Shown: in pieces, positions 34,509 through 42,657 of the stretch
How the letters are laid out: each line of letters starts with the position of its first letter
How positions within the stretch are numbered: position 1 is the stretch's first letter
From: Cellvibrionales bacterium UBA1963
GTDB taxonomy: Bacteria; Pseudomonadota; Gammaproteobacteria; Pseudomonadales; UBA7434
Reading direction: 5' to 3'
NCBI GenBank assembly: GCA_002336035.1
Contig: DDED01000214.1
Span: 1-42,658, forward strand
Length of the DNA stretch: 42,658 nt
The notes under the pieces: generated by a model
The model's input: only the letters and a program-made list of their open reading frames with translations
Database searches by the model: none
What the model was told of the DNA's origin: nothing
Translations under genes and position numbers: made by a program

Positions 34509-34559
34509 TAAAACGTCAGCTAACAACTCAGAATGAGCCTTTAACCGTGAAAATATCCC

Positions 34560-34588
34560 TTTAGAGAAACTTTTATGCAGAATATAAT
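34560..34588 (+). promoter_or_regulatory. Predicted upstream promoter of rpoD
   Basis: TTTAGA (34560-34565), 17 bases, TATAAT (34583-34588). Consensus -10 with a four-of-six -35 at ideal spacing. It would let rpoD be transcribed independently of the rpsU promoter. Confidence 0.5.
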
Positions 34589-34607
34589 GTCCACAGGGTA
34601 ATTTAGG

Positions 34608-34637
34608 TTATACCTATTGCCTTGTATACGTTATAAT
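34608..34637 (+). promoter_or_regulatory. Second promoter-like element upstream of rpoD
   Basis: A second consensus TATAAT at 34632-34637. The -35 is weak (TTATAC at 34608-34613, spacing 18). Confidence 0.35.
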
Positions 34638-34911
34638 ATCCGGCTAAATTTTGGACAGAATCGGTTTGACGTACTAGTCTGTTAAGTGGCAGTCTGTGGT
34701 GATAACCCGTGTTATCGATAGTTGATATTGCGGTAACTGGCCTAGTCTTTTAACTCGAGCGACGCCTGGTTAAAGTGAATAGACCACAACAGAGGTGCAA
34801 TTAAGTACGACGAATGAATGAGTAGTGCTATTCGTCTATCGTCCAATAACAATGAACGCAATGATCTTTCCAGCAAAACGCTCTATTTGATTTTTTTTCA
34901 GGAATAAACAC

Positions 34912-36732
34912 ATGTCTGTCGATCAACAATCTCGCATTAAAGAACTGATCACACGAGGAAAAGAACAGGGTTATCTTACCTATTCTGAGGTCAATGACCA
35001 TCTTCCTGAAGATATATCTGATCCTGATCAGGTCGAAGATATTATTCAAATGATCAATGACATGGGCATTAAAGTCTTCGAGACTGCGCCCGATGCCGAT
35101 GACTTATTACTCGCCGAAAATGATTCGACTGATGATATTGCTGCCGCTGAAGCGGCAGCAGCATTGGCTGCTGTCGAAACTGAGGCCGGCAGAACAACTG
35201 ATCCTGTCCGTATGTACATGCGCGAAATGGGCACTGTCGAATTATTAACGCGCGAGGGCGAAATTGCTATTGCCAAACGGATCGAAGAAGGTATTCGTGA
35301 GATGATGGCCGCACTAGCTTGCTATCCCAATGCAGTCAATACCATTTTACTCGAATATGCCTGCACTGAGACCGAGGAAAAAAAGCTCAGTGACGTGTTA
35401 ATTGGCTACCTTAATCCGGCTGATTCGGTTCCTACCGCGCAAGAAATTGCCGACGCACAGGCCGCTAAAACAGCTAAAGCGGCGAATGGTGAAGAAGAAG
35501 AAGAGGCGGTTGATACAGGCCCCGACCCCGAAGAAGCCAAGGAACGATTTGATGCCATAGCGGAACTGAGCGTCAAAGCGGATCGTTCGGTCGCACGCTA
35601 CGGTCGCGAAGCCGCTTCCTCTGTAAAGAATTTATTTGAACTGGGTGAAAAGTTTAAGTACTTAAAGCTCACGCCTCGTGTTTTAGATCCCGTTATTAAT
35701 ACACCTCGGGTAGCATTGCACCAAGTTCGCTCTCAAGAGCGTGAAATCATGCGACTTTGTGTGCAAAAGTCAAAAATGCCCCGTAAAGAATTTATTAAAG
35801 CCTTTGTTGGTCATGAAACGGATATCACTTGGATTGACGCGGCTATAGCGGCCGATACTCAGCCTTATGCCCCTAAGCTAGCTAAATTTCGTGAAGAGAT
35901 TGCACGGGCACATAGAAAAATATCGTCGATTGAAAAACAAGTAGAACTCAGTATGTCTGAAATAAAAGACATCAATCGGCGCATGTCGCTGGGTGAAGCA
36001 CGCGCTCGACGAGCGAAGAAAGAAATGGTCGAAGCCAACTTAAGGCTGGTAATTTCGATTGCGAAAAAATACACCAACCGAGGCCTGCAATTTCTCGACT
36101 TGATCCAAGAGGGAAACATCGGCTTAATGAAAGCGGTCGATAAATTTGAATACCGCCGCGGCTATAAGTTTTCAACTTATGCCACGTGGTGGATTCGTCA
36201 GGCCATTACGCGCTCGATTGCCGACCAAGCGCGGACAATTCGTATTCCCGTGCACATGATCGAGACGATCAATAAATTAAACCGCATCTCGCGACAAATG
36301 CTGCAAGAAATTGGCCGTGAGCCGACGCCTGAAGAATTAGGTGAGCGGATGGAAATGCCTGAAGACAAAGTGCGTAAAGTCTTAAAAATTGCCAAAGAAC
36401 CCATCTCAATGGAAACACCCATTGGCGATGACGAAGATTCGCATTTGGGTGACTTTATTGAAGACGGCACCGTTGATTCACCCATTGAATCAGCCACTGA
36501 CCAGAGTCTTCGCGATGCCACCACCGATGTACTCGGCAGCCTCACTGCACGCGAAGCCAAAGTGCTCAGAATGCGCTTTGGTATTGAAATGAACACCGAC
36601 CATACCCTCGAGGAAGTCGGTAAGCAGTTCGATGTCACGCGTGAACGGATTCGTCAAATTGAGGCCAAAGCGCTGCGTAAACTGCGTCATCCATCAAGAT
36701 CTGATCATTTAAGAAGCTTTTTAGACGAATAA
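34912..36732 (+). CDS. rpoD: RNA polymerase sigma factor RpoD (sigma-70)
   Basis: Primary housekeeping sigma factor. 606 residues (E. coli 613). Region 1.1 is at the N-terminus (IKELITRGKEQGYLTYSEVN), region 1.2 is DPVRMYMREMGTVELLTREGE, then a large acidic non-conserved insert (about 160-215, with a Glu run). Regions 2.1-2.4 include NLRLVISIAKKYTNRGLQFL and KFEYRRGYKFSTYATWW, region 3 starts RTIRIPVHMIETINKLN, and region 4.2 is VTRERIRQIEAKALRKLRHP. Last protein gene of the operon, closed by a strong terminator. Confidence 0.99.
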   Translation: MSVDQQSRIKELITRGKEQGYLTYSEVNDHLPEDISDPDQVEDIIQMINDMGIKVFETAPDADDLLLAENDSTDDIAAAEAAAALAAVETEAGRTTDPVRMYMREMGTVELLTREGEIAIAKRIEEGIREMMAALACYPNAVNTILLEYACTETEEKKLSDVLIGYLNPADSVPTAQEIADAQAAKTAKAANGEEEEEAVDTGPDPEEAKERFDAIAELSVKADRSVARYGREAASSVKNLFELGEKFKYLKLTPRVLDPVINTPRVALHQVRSQEREIMRLCVQKSKMPRKEFIKAFVGHETDITWIDAAIAADTQPYAPKLAKFREEIARAHRKISSIEKQVELSMSEIKDINRRMSLGEARARRAKKEMVEANLRLVISIAKKYTNRGLQFLDLIQEGNIGLMKAVDKFEYRRGYKFSTYATWWIRQAITRSIADQARTIRIPVHMIETINKLNRISRQMLQEIGREPTPEELGERMEMPEDKVRKVLKIAKEPISMETPIGDDEDSHLGDFIEDGTVDSPIESATDQSLRDATTDVLGSLTAREAKVLRMRFGIEMNTDHTLEEVGKQFDVTRERIRQIEAKALRKLRHPSRSDHLRSFLDE

Positions 36733-36752
36733 TCTTTTTTTGTTTCTATTTT

Positions 36753-36783
36753 AAAACGCGGCGTTTATAATCGCCGCGTTTTT
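36753..36783 (+). terminator. Rho-independent terminator of rpoD
   Basis: AAAACGCGGCG and CGCCGCGTTTT pair over an eight-base loop, with T continuing to 36783. Very stable GC-rich stem, 20 bases after the rpoD stop. It closes the operon. Confidence 0.92.
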
Positions 36784-36842
36784 ATTGGCGACCTGCGCGC
36801 ACCCGGTCAAGGTTAGTGACAATAAAAGAAACCCATCAAAAC

Positions 36843-36919
36843 GGGCCCGTAGCTCAGCTGGTTAGAGCATCCGACTCATAATCGGCAGGTCGAAGGTTCA
36901 AGTCCTTCCGGGCCCACCA
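36843..36919 (+). tRNA. tRNA with anticodon CAU, probably tRNA-Ile2 (lysidine type)
   Basis: 77 bases with encoded CCA. Acceptor stem GGGCCCG/CGGGCCC, D arm with AGCTCAGCTGGTTAGAGC, anticodon loop CTCATAA, T loop GTTCAAGTC. CAU is shared by elongator Met, initiator and the minor Ile tRNA. The initiator is excluded by the paired first position. The C4-G69 and C5-G68 pairs and the CGACTCATAATCG anticodon arm resemble E. coli ileX more than metT, so I favour Ile2, which is modified by TilS to read AUA. Elongator Met remains possible. Confidence 0.9.
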
Positions 36920-37009
36920 CTTCGCTTCGCTCGAGGCAGACCACGGCGGACACGCTGTCGCCACTCTCTCCAAGTATTCATTGCAAACCACCCTGCTAGA
37001 TAAGCCACC

Positions 37010-37108
37010 ATGACAGACCATTACGGCCAGTGTGATTGCGTCGATAAAGGCGATGATCGGCCTTGCCATCGTTTCACGGCTGAAGCTTGCTATGATGACG
37101 GTCATTAA
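37010..37108 (+). CDS. Candidate 32-residue Cys/His-rich small protein
   Basis: Short ORF from ATG 37010 to TAA 37108, beginning MTDHYGQCDC and ending EACYDDGH. Four Cys (8, 10, 19, 27), three or more His and seven Asp in 32 residues, a composition typical of metal-binding peptides and unusual by chance. No convincing Shine-Dalgarno or promoter precedes it, which counts against it. It lies between the tRNA and the LLM gene, 58 bases before the latter's start. I know of no named family. Confidence 0.3.
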   Translation: MTDHYGQCDCVDKGDDRPCHRFTAEACYDDGH

Positions 37109-37165
37109 TCACAAATAAGCACGCGAAGCGTAAAAATCGCGCTAGAACAATGAGGCAAGCAAAGC

Positions 37166-38056
37166 ATGAAGATTGGCATGACATTACCCAGCATGGTGCC
37201 CGACACCGAATACCGTCGTGACACCACCCTCGACTGGTGCAGGCTCATCGACCAAGGACCCTTCGAAAGTATTTCTGTCGGCGAGCGAACCACTTATGCC
37301 AATCAGGAAATTACTGTGCTACTGTCGGCCGCCGCCGCAATCACCGAACGGGTCAAGCTTTACTCTACGATTTTTATTTTACCCACCCATGCCACTGCCG
37401 TACTCGCCAAACAAGCCGCCACCATCGATGTGCTATCGAATGGCCGCCTAACAGTGGGCATCGGTTCTGGCGGAAGAGAGCATGATTATATTGCCGCCGA
37501 AAAGCCCTTTAACAATCGCTTCAGCCGCATGGAACAACAAGTGCATGAATTGAAATCGCTGTGGGCCGGTGAGCCACCGTTTGCCGATGCCGATCGCGTA
37601 GGGCCGGCGCCAGTGCAAGCCGGCGGGCCGCCGTTGTTTGCCGGCGTTGGTGGGCCTAAATCACTGGCCCGAGCCGCGCAATGGGCCGACGGTCTGTTTG
37701 GCCAAAATGTTGGTGATGGCAATTACGCTAACTTTTCTCACTACGTAGATAACGCCCATGCCTTATGGAAAGAAGCGGGAAGAAAAACCAAACCCTACGT
37801 CACCACCAGTTTTTGGTATGCACTCGGCCCTAATGCAAAGACCCAGCTGGAGCACTATGCAAAAAGCTACATGGACATACTGGGCCAAGGCGCGGTTGAC
37901 TATATTCTTTCTCAGCAAAGTATCGACAGTGAAGCCGCATTAATTGATGCCTTAGCTACCTTTGAAGCAGCAGGCTGCGATGAAGTGATTCTAGTGCCGA
38001 CGTCCGCTGAAACAGCCGAACTTGATCGCACTATTGCCGCACTGGCAACGCGTTAA
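37166..38056 (+). CDS. LLM class flavin-dependent oxidoreductase
   Basis: Luciferase-like monooxygenase-fold flavoenzyme using FMN or F420; the substrate is unknown. 296 residues. Family marks: IGMTLPSM at the N-terminus, AAAAITERVKLYSTIFILP (the bulge with Thr-Glu-Arg and the following strand), LAKQAATIDVLSNGRLTVGIGSGG, the phosphate-binding stretch FNNRFSRMEQQVHELKSLW, and PLFAGVGGPKSLARAAQWADGLF. GAGG stands 10 bases before the ATG. It begins the accessory block and is convergent with the P450 gene, so they could belong to one pathway though not one transcript. Confidence 0.9.
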   Translation: MKIGMTLPSMVPDTEYRRDTTLDWCRLIDQGPFESISVGERTTYANQEITVLLSAAAAITERVKLYSTIFILPTHATAVLAKQAATIDVLSNGRLTVGIGSGGREHDYIAAEKPFNNRFSRMEQQVHELKSLWAGEPPFADADRVGPAPVQAGGPPLFAGVGGPKSLARAAQWADGLFGQNVGDGNYANFSHYVDNAHALWKEAGRKTKPYVTTSFWYALGPNAKTQLEHYAKSYMDILGQGAVDYILSQQSIDSEAALIDALATFEAAGCDEVILVPTSAETAELDRTIAALATR

Positions 38057-38233
38057 GCCATACGTAAGAGCTTATGCACCTGCAAAAAATAAACGGTTTA
38101 TTCTGTGCGCGTAAGGCTTAAAGGTAAGCAGGTTTGGTGCAGTGAATATCATCACCCATAATGCATTGCTAATAGCTTGCTCTGCTTGTTCTTATGGTGC
38201 CGATGCCAGCATCAATCACTAACGATAAAAATA

Positions 38234-39481
38234 TCAGTTCAACTCAGGGTCAAAGGTGATCTTCATCTCTTTAATGCCATTCACAAAATAATCACGCACG
38301 TACTTCACCGGCTCTGCAAATTGAGGGTTGCGTAATCGGGGCAGAAGCTCTTCGAAGATTACCTGCATCTCTAAGCGCGCCAAATGGGCGCCAATGCAAA
38401 AGTGCGTGCCCACACCAAATGAACGATGCTCTCGCGCCAAGGTCGGCATACGTTGCGCTCGGGTAATATCAAAGCGCATGGGGTCATCAAATACCTTGTC
38501 ATCTTGATTGATCAAGTGCCAATGCAATAATAATTTATCGCCCTCTTTCATTTGCACACCAGCCACCTCGATGTCTTGCATCACGGTACGGCGCATACAA
38601 ACAAATGCAGGATTATAGCGAAGGATTTCTTCGCACGCATCGGGAATGAGCTCGGGACGATCGATCAACATTTGTAGTTGCTCGGGATGCTCCATCAGCA
38701 AGCGCATGCCATGAGCGGTGACTGAGCGAGTACTCTCATTACCCGCGCCAATGAGCATTAAAAAGAATATTTGAAACTCTTCTTCGGTGAGCTTCTCATC
38801 ACCGACTTCACCATCAAGCAATGCGCCAACGATATTATTGAGCGGTGTCTCGGCATGCTTTTTTGCTAATTCACTGGCATAGAAATACATATTCGCCGCC
38901 GCCGCTTGTGAGGTGGCAACCGGGTCTTCACCGCCAATGTCTTCGTCTTCTTGAAACATCATTTCGTTGGTCCAAGTGAAAAACTTTTTACGGTCCTCTT
39001 TCGGCACGCCACATAATTCAAGAATCGCCATTAATGGCAGCTCTGCAGCAACTTCGGTAATAAATTCACACTGACCCTTTGCCGCGACTGCATCAATGAT
39101 TTCTTTGGCGTATTTTCGAAACCCCTCTTCATAACCTTCAACGGCTTTCGGCTTAAAGGCATTACGGGCAATGCGTCGATATTTTCCGTGCTTGGGGGGG
39201 TCCATACTGACCAACATCTGAGATTGCATCGCGATGGTCTCTTCATCTTGCTCGGTAGGATGCATAAGCTTTTTCTCGCTAGAAAAGATAGCGGGGTTTT
39301 TAGCAATATAATCAGCATGTTCTCGTTCTAGTACGGCCCAATAAGGCACACCCTGCAAAGGATCATCAATTTTAATGATCGGTGCATCAGCTTGCTCACG
39401 CAACGCTTGCAGTTTCGGGAGGTGATTACCCGCCGCATATAAGTCTGGGTCGAGCAAATTAGTGTAGGGGCATTGAGACAT
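38234..39481 (-). CDS. Cytochrome P450
   Basis: Soluble bacterial P450 monooxygenase. 415 residues. I-helix LIGAGNESTRSVTAHGM with Glu249-Ser250 in the place of the acid-alcohol pair (Ser replaces the usual Thr), ExxR as Glu285-Arg288 in EEILR, and heme loop FGVGTHFCIG with axial Cys362. The AGNE-T-R-HGM pattern is that of the CYP124/125/142 clade, which hydroxylates sterol side chains and branched lipids in actinobacteria; resemblance is by eye. GGAG is eight bases before the ATG. No ferredoxin or reductase gene is in the window, so electron partners are encoded elsewhere. Confidence 0.95.
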   Translation of the reverse strand: MSQCPYTNLLDPDLYAAGNHLPKLQALREQADAPIIKIDDPLQGVPYWAVLEREHADYIAKNPAIFSSEKKLMHPTEQDEETIAMQSQMLVSMDPPKHGKYRRIARNAFKPKAVEGYEEGFRKYAKEIIDAVAAKGQCEFITEVAAELPLMAILELCGVPKEDRKKFFTWTNEMMFQEDEDIGGEDPVATSQAAAANMYFYASELAKKHAETPLNNIVGALLDGEVGDEKLTEEEFQIFFLMLIGAGNESTRSVTAHGMRLLMEHPEQLQMLIDRPELIPDACEEILRYNPAFVCMRRTVMQDIEVAGVQMKEGDKLLLHWHLINQDDKVFDDPMRFDITRAQRMPTLAREHRSFGVGTHFCIGAHLARLEMQVIFEELLPRLRNPQFAEPVKYVRDYFVNGIKEMKITFDPELN

Positions 39482-39711
39482 CGAAATTTCTCCGGTTATT
39501 ATTGTAAATGCTTGTTTGTTATTCGCTAGCGATTATCCAGAAACTGGCTTAGCACATCGCATGACTGTCTTATTAATTATAAGGGGCTTTCGTCAGTATT
39601 ACGATGGTGTTTTACTTTTCTTTAATAACACCCCTGATGTTGACGCTAGTGAGCCATATACAAACAGCATAATCGTACTATGAACTGTATTCAAACGATT
39701 GACTGCCGTGC
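39482..39711 (-). promoter_or_regulatory. Control region upstream of the P450 gene
   Basis: 230 bases without a gene. Two dyads are visible: CTTAT-TAATT-ATAAG at 39569-39583 and GGTGTT-N15-AACACC at 39606-39632. Either could be an operator; the second could also be an RNA hairpin, but no U-run follows it on the minus strand. Confidence 0.35.
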
Positions 39712-41106
39712 TTAAAACACCCTGAATCGTCGCTGCACATGCGCCTGTCTAATTGCAATTGCTGCTTGACGTTGCTCATAGGTGACTCGTGGCATATCAT
39801 TGGGCATGTGTAAGTCAATTTCACTAAACGCTATTTTCTTAGCGAATATTTTTGGCCATTCAGATTGATCTGGGAACGCTGAATAGACCCATCGGTTGGC
39901 AATAAATCCCTTCTCTGTGCCAGTAGTATCCAACCAATTCATCACACCAGGATCTTTATGTGCGATGACCCATCGCTGTATATTATCATCGCCTATATGC
40001 ATCTGAAATAAATTTAAACTGCTCTGATGATTGCTATAATCCAACGATTCACCCCAAAGATTATTGAGGTAACAATTAGAAAACAATGGCGTTTCTACAA
40101 ATTGTGCCTCAATATACAGTGCCTCGTCTGGACCCAATTCAAATATTCCGCCAGCACTGATATTCGTGCTCATGCCTCCCCCAGTCGCATTAGACGGTGC
40201 ATTCGGTTCATTGTAGGCATTAACGGGGAAAAAATAAGCACCGCCATCCGCAGGATAACTTCCGTGACTATTGAGCACTTTGTCATAAAACGTCATCCAA
40301 AATTGCATTTGGCCATCAATAATAGCGCCCATACGATGCAATTTTTCAGCGGCCGAAGACGGATTAAGTGCGTGAGGATGGTCGCCGATATGATCTAATG
40401 CAGTAATCGTTAACTCAATGGGGACCTCTCTTTCCCAGTCAAGAAATATTTGTCGACCACTGAGATAGTCAGCGTATCGATCATCCGCATCTGGGTTTTT
40501 TTTACTGGCAGGTTTTAGGGTGCAAATAAAATCGCCGTTATAACCCTTGGGTCTTTCTGGCCCTAACAGCAGTTCAATTTCACCCTCTTCTGATATTGAT
40601 ATTTCAGAAGAATCCAAGGTACCGAAACTAGTGCGAAATCCTTTGGTTAGTTCTGCTAAGTTGCCAGTATCTCCTGACATGGGTGCAGTAGACGTTTCAA
40701 AAAGCAAATATTGTGCAGCAATAGGACCTGTTTCGGCGCGGTCCTTTCCTTGCCAGTGGCTATAATCCGGCAACGTTGCCGTTACACGATAGCTTTTCCT
40801 GCCATCGATAGCAGCATAAAAGTAAATAGCGTCAGGGTTTTCTATCGTAGACTTATTGTAAACCGACAGGGCGTTACGAAAAGCAGGAAAGTTAGGGTCT
40901 TCATGAAATGATCTTTCGATACCATGGTGAATAAAGCCAGCCAAATATCGGTAGCCCTCAGCTAGCACGCGAGGGGTTGGCGCTGGCGCAAATTTATCAG
41001 GACTGTCAATAACATCACGGGCGCTTTGTAATTGTTCAATGAGTGCATCCCAAGCATTACGCAAATCTGCAGCAGCCTCAGTTGTTGTTTTATTGTCATT
41101 CGTCAT
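39712..41106 (-). CDS. DUF1214 domain-containing protein
   Basis: About 464 residues, no known activity. The C-terminal half resembles DUF1214 proteins: Gly/Asn-rich FFPVNAYNEPNAPSNATGG, ELGPDEALYIEAQF, YLNNLWGESLDY, then VIAHKDPGVMNWLDTTG and FIANRWVYS. Such proteins are common in mycobacteria and marine proteobacteria near lipid- or steroid-catabolic genes (from memory). The ATG at 41106 has GAGG nine bases upstream; the frame stays open to 41160 but the extra 18 residues have no Shine-Dalgarno. No signal peptide at the chosen start. Same strand as the P450, 230 bases apart. Confidence 0.75.
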   Translation of the reverse strand: MTNDNKTTTEAAADLRNAWDALIEQLQSARDVIDSPDKFAPAPTPRVLAEGYRYLAGFIHHGIERSFHEDPNFPAFRNALSVYNKSTIENPDAIYFYAAIDGRKSYRVTATLPDYSHWQGKDRAETGPIAAQYLLFETSTAPMSGDTGNLAELTKGFRTSFGTLDSSEISISEEGEIELLLGPERPKGYNGDFICTLKPASKKNPDADDRYADYLSGRQIFLDWEREVPIELTITALDHIGDHPHALNPSSAAEKLHRMGAIIDGQMQFWMTFYDKVLNSHGSYPADGGAYFFPVNAYNEPNAPSNATGGGMSTNISAGGIFELGPDEALYIEAQFVETPLFSNCYLNNLWGESLDYSNHQSSLNLFQMHIGDDNIQRWVIAHKDPGVMNWLDTTGTEKGFIANRWVYSAFPDQSEWPKIFAKKIAFSEIDLHMPNDMPRVTYEQRQAAIAIRQAHVQRRFRVF

Positions 41107-41535
41107 TAAAATTAGCCTCAAAAAAATTAAATGGGGTTTTCTGGTCGATCCTGATGGCAAAATTATTATTTTATTAAATAAAATCGGAGCAGTGACGCAC
41201 CGTTTAATTTAACTACAACCGATTTCAACCAGCTAACTAAGGCAATCGAAAAAAGTGACGTACAGTGTGTACGTGCGATGCCAACAGTCAACCCTAAACC
41301 CAGTTTAATGACTGGCTTTCATTTTTTATGTTACAAATATAACATCACTTGATGACCAGTAAGGTTAACGTGCTATCACAATGAATGAATCAAATTGATA
41401 AATTTTTCTATTTGCCTAAAGAAAATGACAGTCACTCATTCAATTGAAGTGTCAGACTCCACAATCGTTAATGCCACTGACCGATAACTGTTCTTGATAT
41501 CGCTATACTACCAATAAAAAAAAGAGGGTCTACTC
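41107..41535. promoter_or_regulatory. Divergent control region between the DUF1214 gene and the phosphotransferase gene
   Basis: About 430 bases with no gene. It contains a perfect 17-base dyad ACGTACA-GTG-TGTACGT (41258-41274), a second dyad ATGTTA-CAAATA-TAACAT (41328-41345), and TTCAATTGAA within a larger imperfect repeat near 41440. TATACT (41504-41509) is a fair -10 for the phosphotransferase gene. The first dyad has the form of a TetR-family operator. Confidence 0.5.
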
Positions 41536-42657
41536 ATGCATATCTTCCCCACAGTCGCCAGTGAACTCACAGCAGACAACCTAACGGCCCTTGTGCAAAC
41601 ATTGCATCCGTTGGTCACTGTTAATGCCTTCTCAATCAATAAAGAATTTGTGTTTGATAATGGAGAAGAAGCCGTTTCTACCGCGGGACGAATAGAAGCC
41701 GAGTTGCAATTTACAGGCGGACCAGCAAATGATTTGCCCACTCAGCTCATCATAAAAGTGTGTCGCCCTGATATCGCACCTAGACCCCTGTACCGAAATG
41801 AAGTCAACTTTTACACCCGCTTACGGCAAGAATTGACGATTGAGACGCCGACCTGCATTGGCGGCATGTTCGATGAGGAAACCGCTAACTTTGGCTTAGC
41901 GCTCGAAGACATGCGTTTACGCGGGGTCACATTTCCCAATGTAAAATCGGATCACGGTGTCGGTCATGTCAAATCAGTTCTCAAATGCCTGGCTGCGTTG
42001 CATGCCTTTTATTGGGATAGCCCGCGCTTTAAACGCGACTTACGCTGGATCGATTCGCACACTAATGGTGAGCTTTATACTTTTTTCAATCATCCCGATA
42101 TTGTCCCTGCTGTGATCCAAGCAGAGGTCGCAGGCGAGCAATTCAAAAAAGAAATGGTTGAACGACTAGACCAAACAACCGACGGCCTGTACCAAGAGAT
42201 GAGGAAAGTACAGCACCATCAGTCGACACTTACCCAAACCTTATGTCACGGCGACACCCATATTGGCAATACGTATACATTGCCTGACGGCAGTGCCGGT
42301 CTTTATGACTGGCAGCTCATGTCACGCGGTTATTTTATGCATGATGTATCCTACATACTCATTACTGGCTTAAGTGTTGCAGAGCGAAGAAAGCATGAAC
42401 ATGAACTGATTAACTATTATCTTGACGAATTGCAGCAACATGGCGTCAATAATGCGCCAACTCAAAATGAAACGTTTACCGAATACCGCCATGCAGCAGC
42501 TTGGTGTCTTTATATTGGCTGGTTAACCACGCCGATTGAAAATTACGGCTGGGACATTACCGTCTGTAACCACATTAGACTCACCACGGCTTATGATGAC
42601 TTAAATAGCAAAGCCGCTATCGCTACTTTGCCAAGCGTTGCCCCGTATACGGATTAG
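41536..42657 (+). CDS. Phosphotransferase family protein (aminoglycoside phosphotransferase fold)
   Basis: Small-molecule kinase of the APH/EcKL-type superfamily, substrate unknown. 373 residues, complete, ending one base before the window edge. N-lobe Lys74 in LIIKVCRP, Glu89 likely pairing with it, catalytic loop LCHGDTHIGNTY with Asp240 and Asn245, and metal-binding Asp258 in LYDWQ. GAGGG is seven bases before the ATG. Related kinases phosphorylate hydroxylated acyl-CoA intermediates (ACAD10/11, LvaA) or steroids, so with a P450 nearby a role after hydroxylation is conceivable; antibiotic resistance is less likely in this setting. Divergent from the DUF1214 gene. Confidence 0.88.
   Translation: MHIFPTVASELTADNLTALVQTLHPLVTVNAFSINKEFVFDNGEEAVSTAGRIEAELQFTGGPANDLPTQLIIKVCRPDIAPRPLYRNEVNFYTRLRQELTIETPTCIGGMFDEETANFGLALEDMRLRGVTFPNVKSDHGVGHVKSVLKCLAALHAFYWDSPRFKRDLRWIDSHTNGELYTFFNHPDIVPAVIQAEVAGEQFKKEMVERLDQTTDGLYQEMRKVQHHQSTLTQTLCHGDTHIGNTYTLPDGSAGLYDWQLMSRGYFMHDVSYILITGLSVAERRKHEHELINYYLDELQQHGVNNAPTQNETFTEYRHAAAWCLYIGWLTTPIENYGWDITVCNHIRLTTAYDDLNSKAAIATLPSVAPYTD

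Larger units (their letters stand above)
34509..34911 (+). promoter_or_regulatory. dnaG-rpoD intergenic control region
   Basis: About 400 bases with no ORF. It holds two promoter-like elements for rpoD, listed separately, and a leader of 270-320 bases. GATAAC-N4-GTTATC (about 34701-34716) forms a small hairpin in the leader. AGGA stands just before the rpoD ATG. No heat-shock (sigma-32) promoter was recognisable. Confidence 0.45.

Noticed and set aside
36198..36638. 146-codon minus-strand ORF inside rpoD
   Set aside because: Antisense shadow of the most conserved part of rpoD; Ser/Arg-rich product without a ribosome-binding site.
41536..42657. Antibiotic-resistance phosphotransferase
   Set aside because: Only the general APH-fold catalytic motifs are present; the neighbourhood is metabolic and nothing indicates an aminoglycoside or macrolide substrate.
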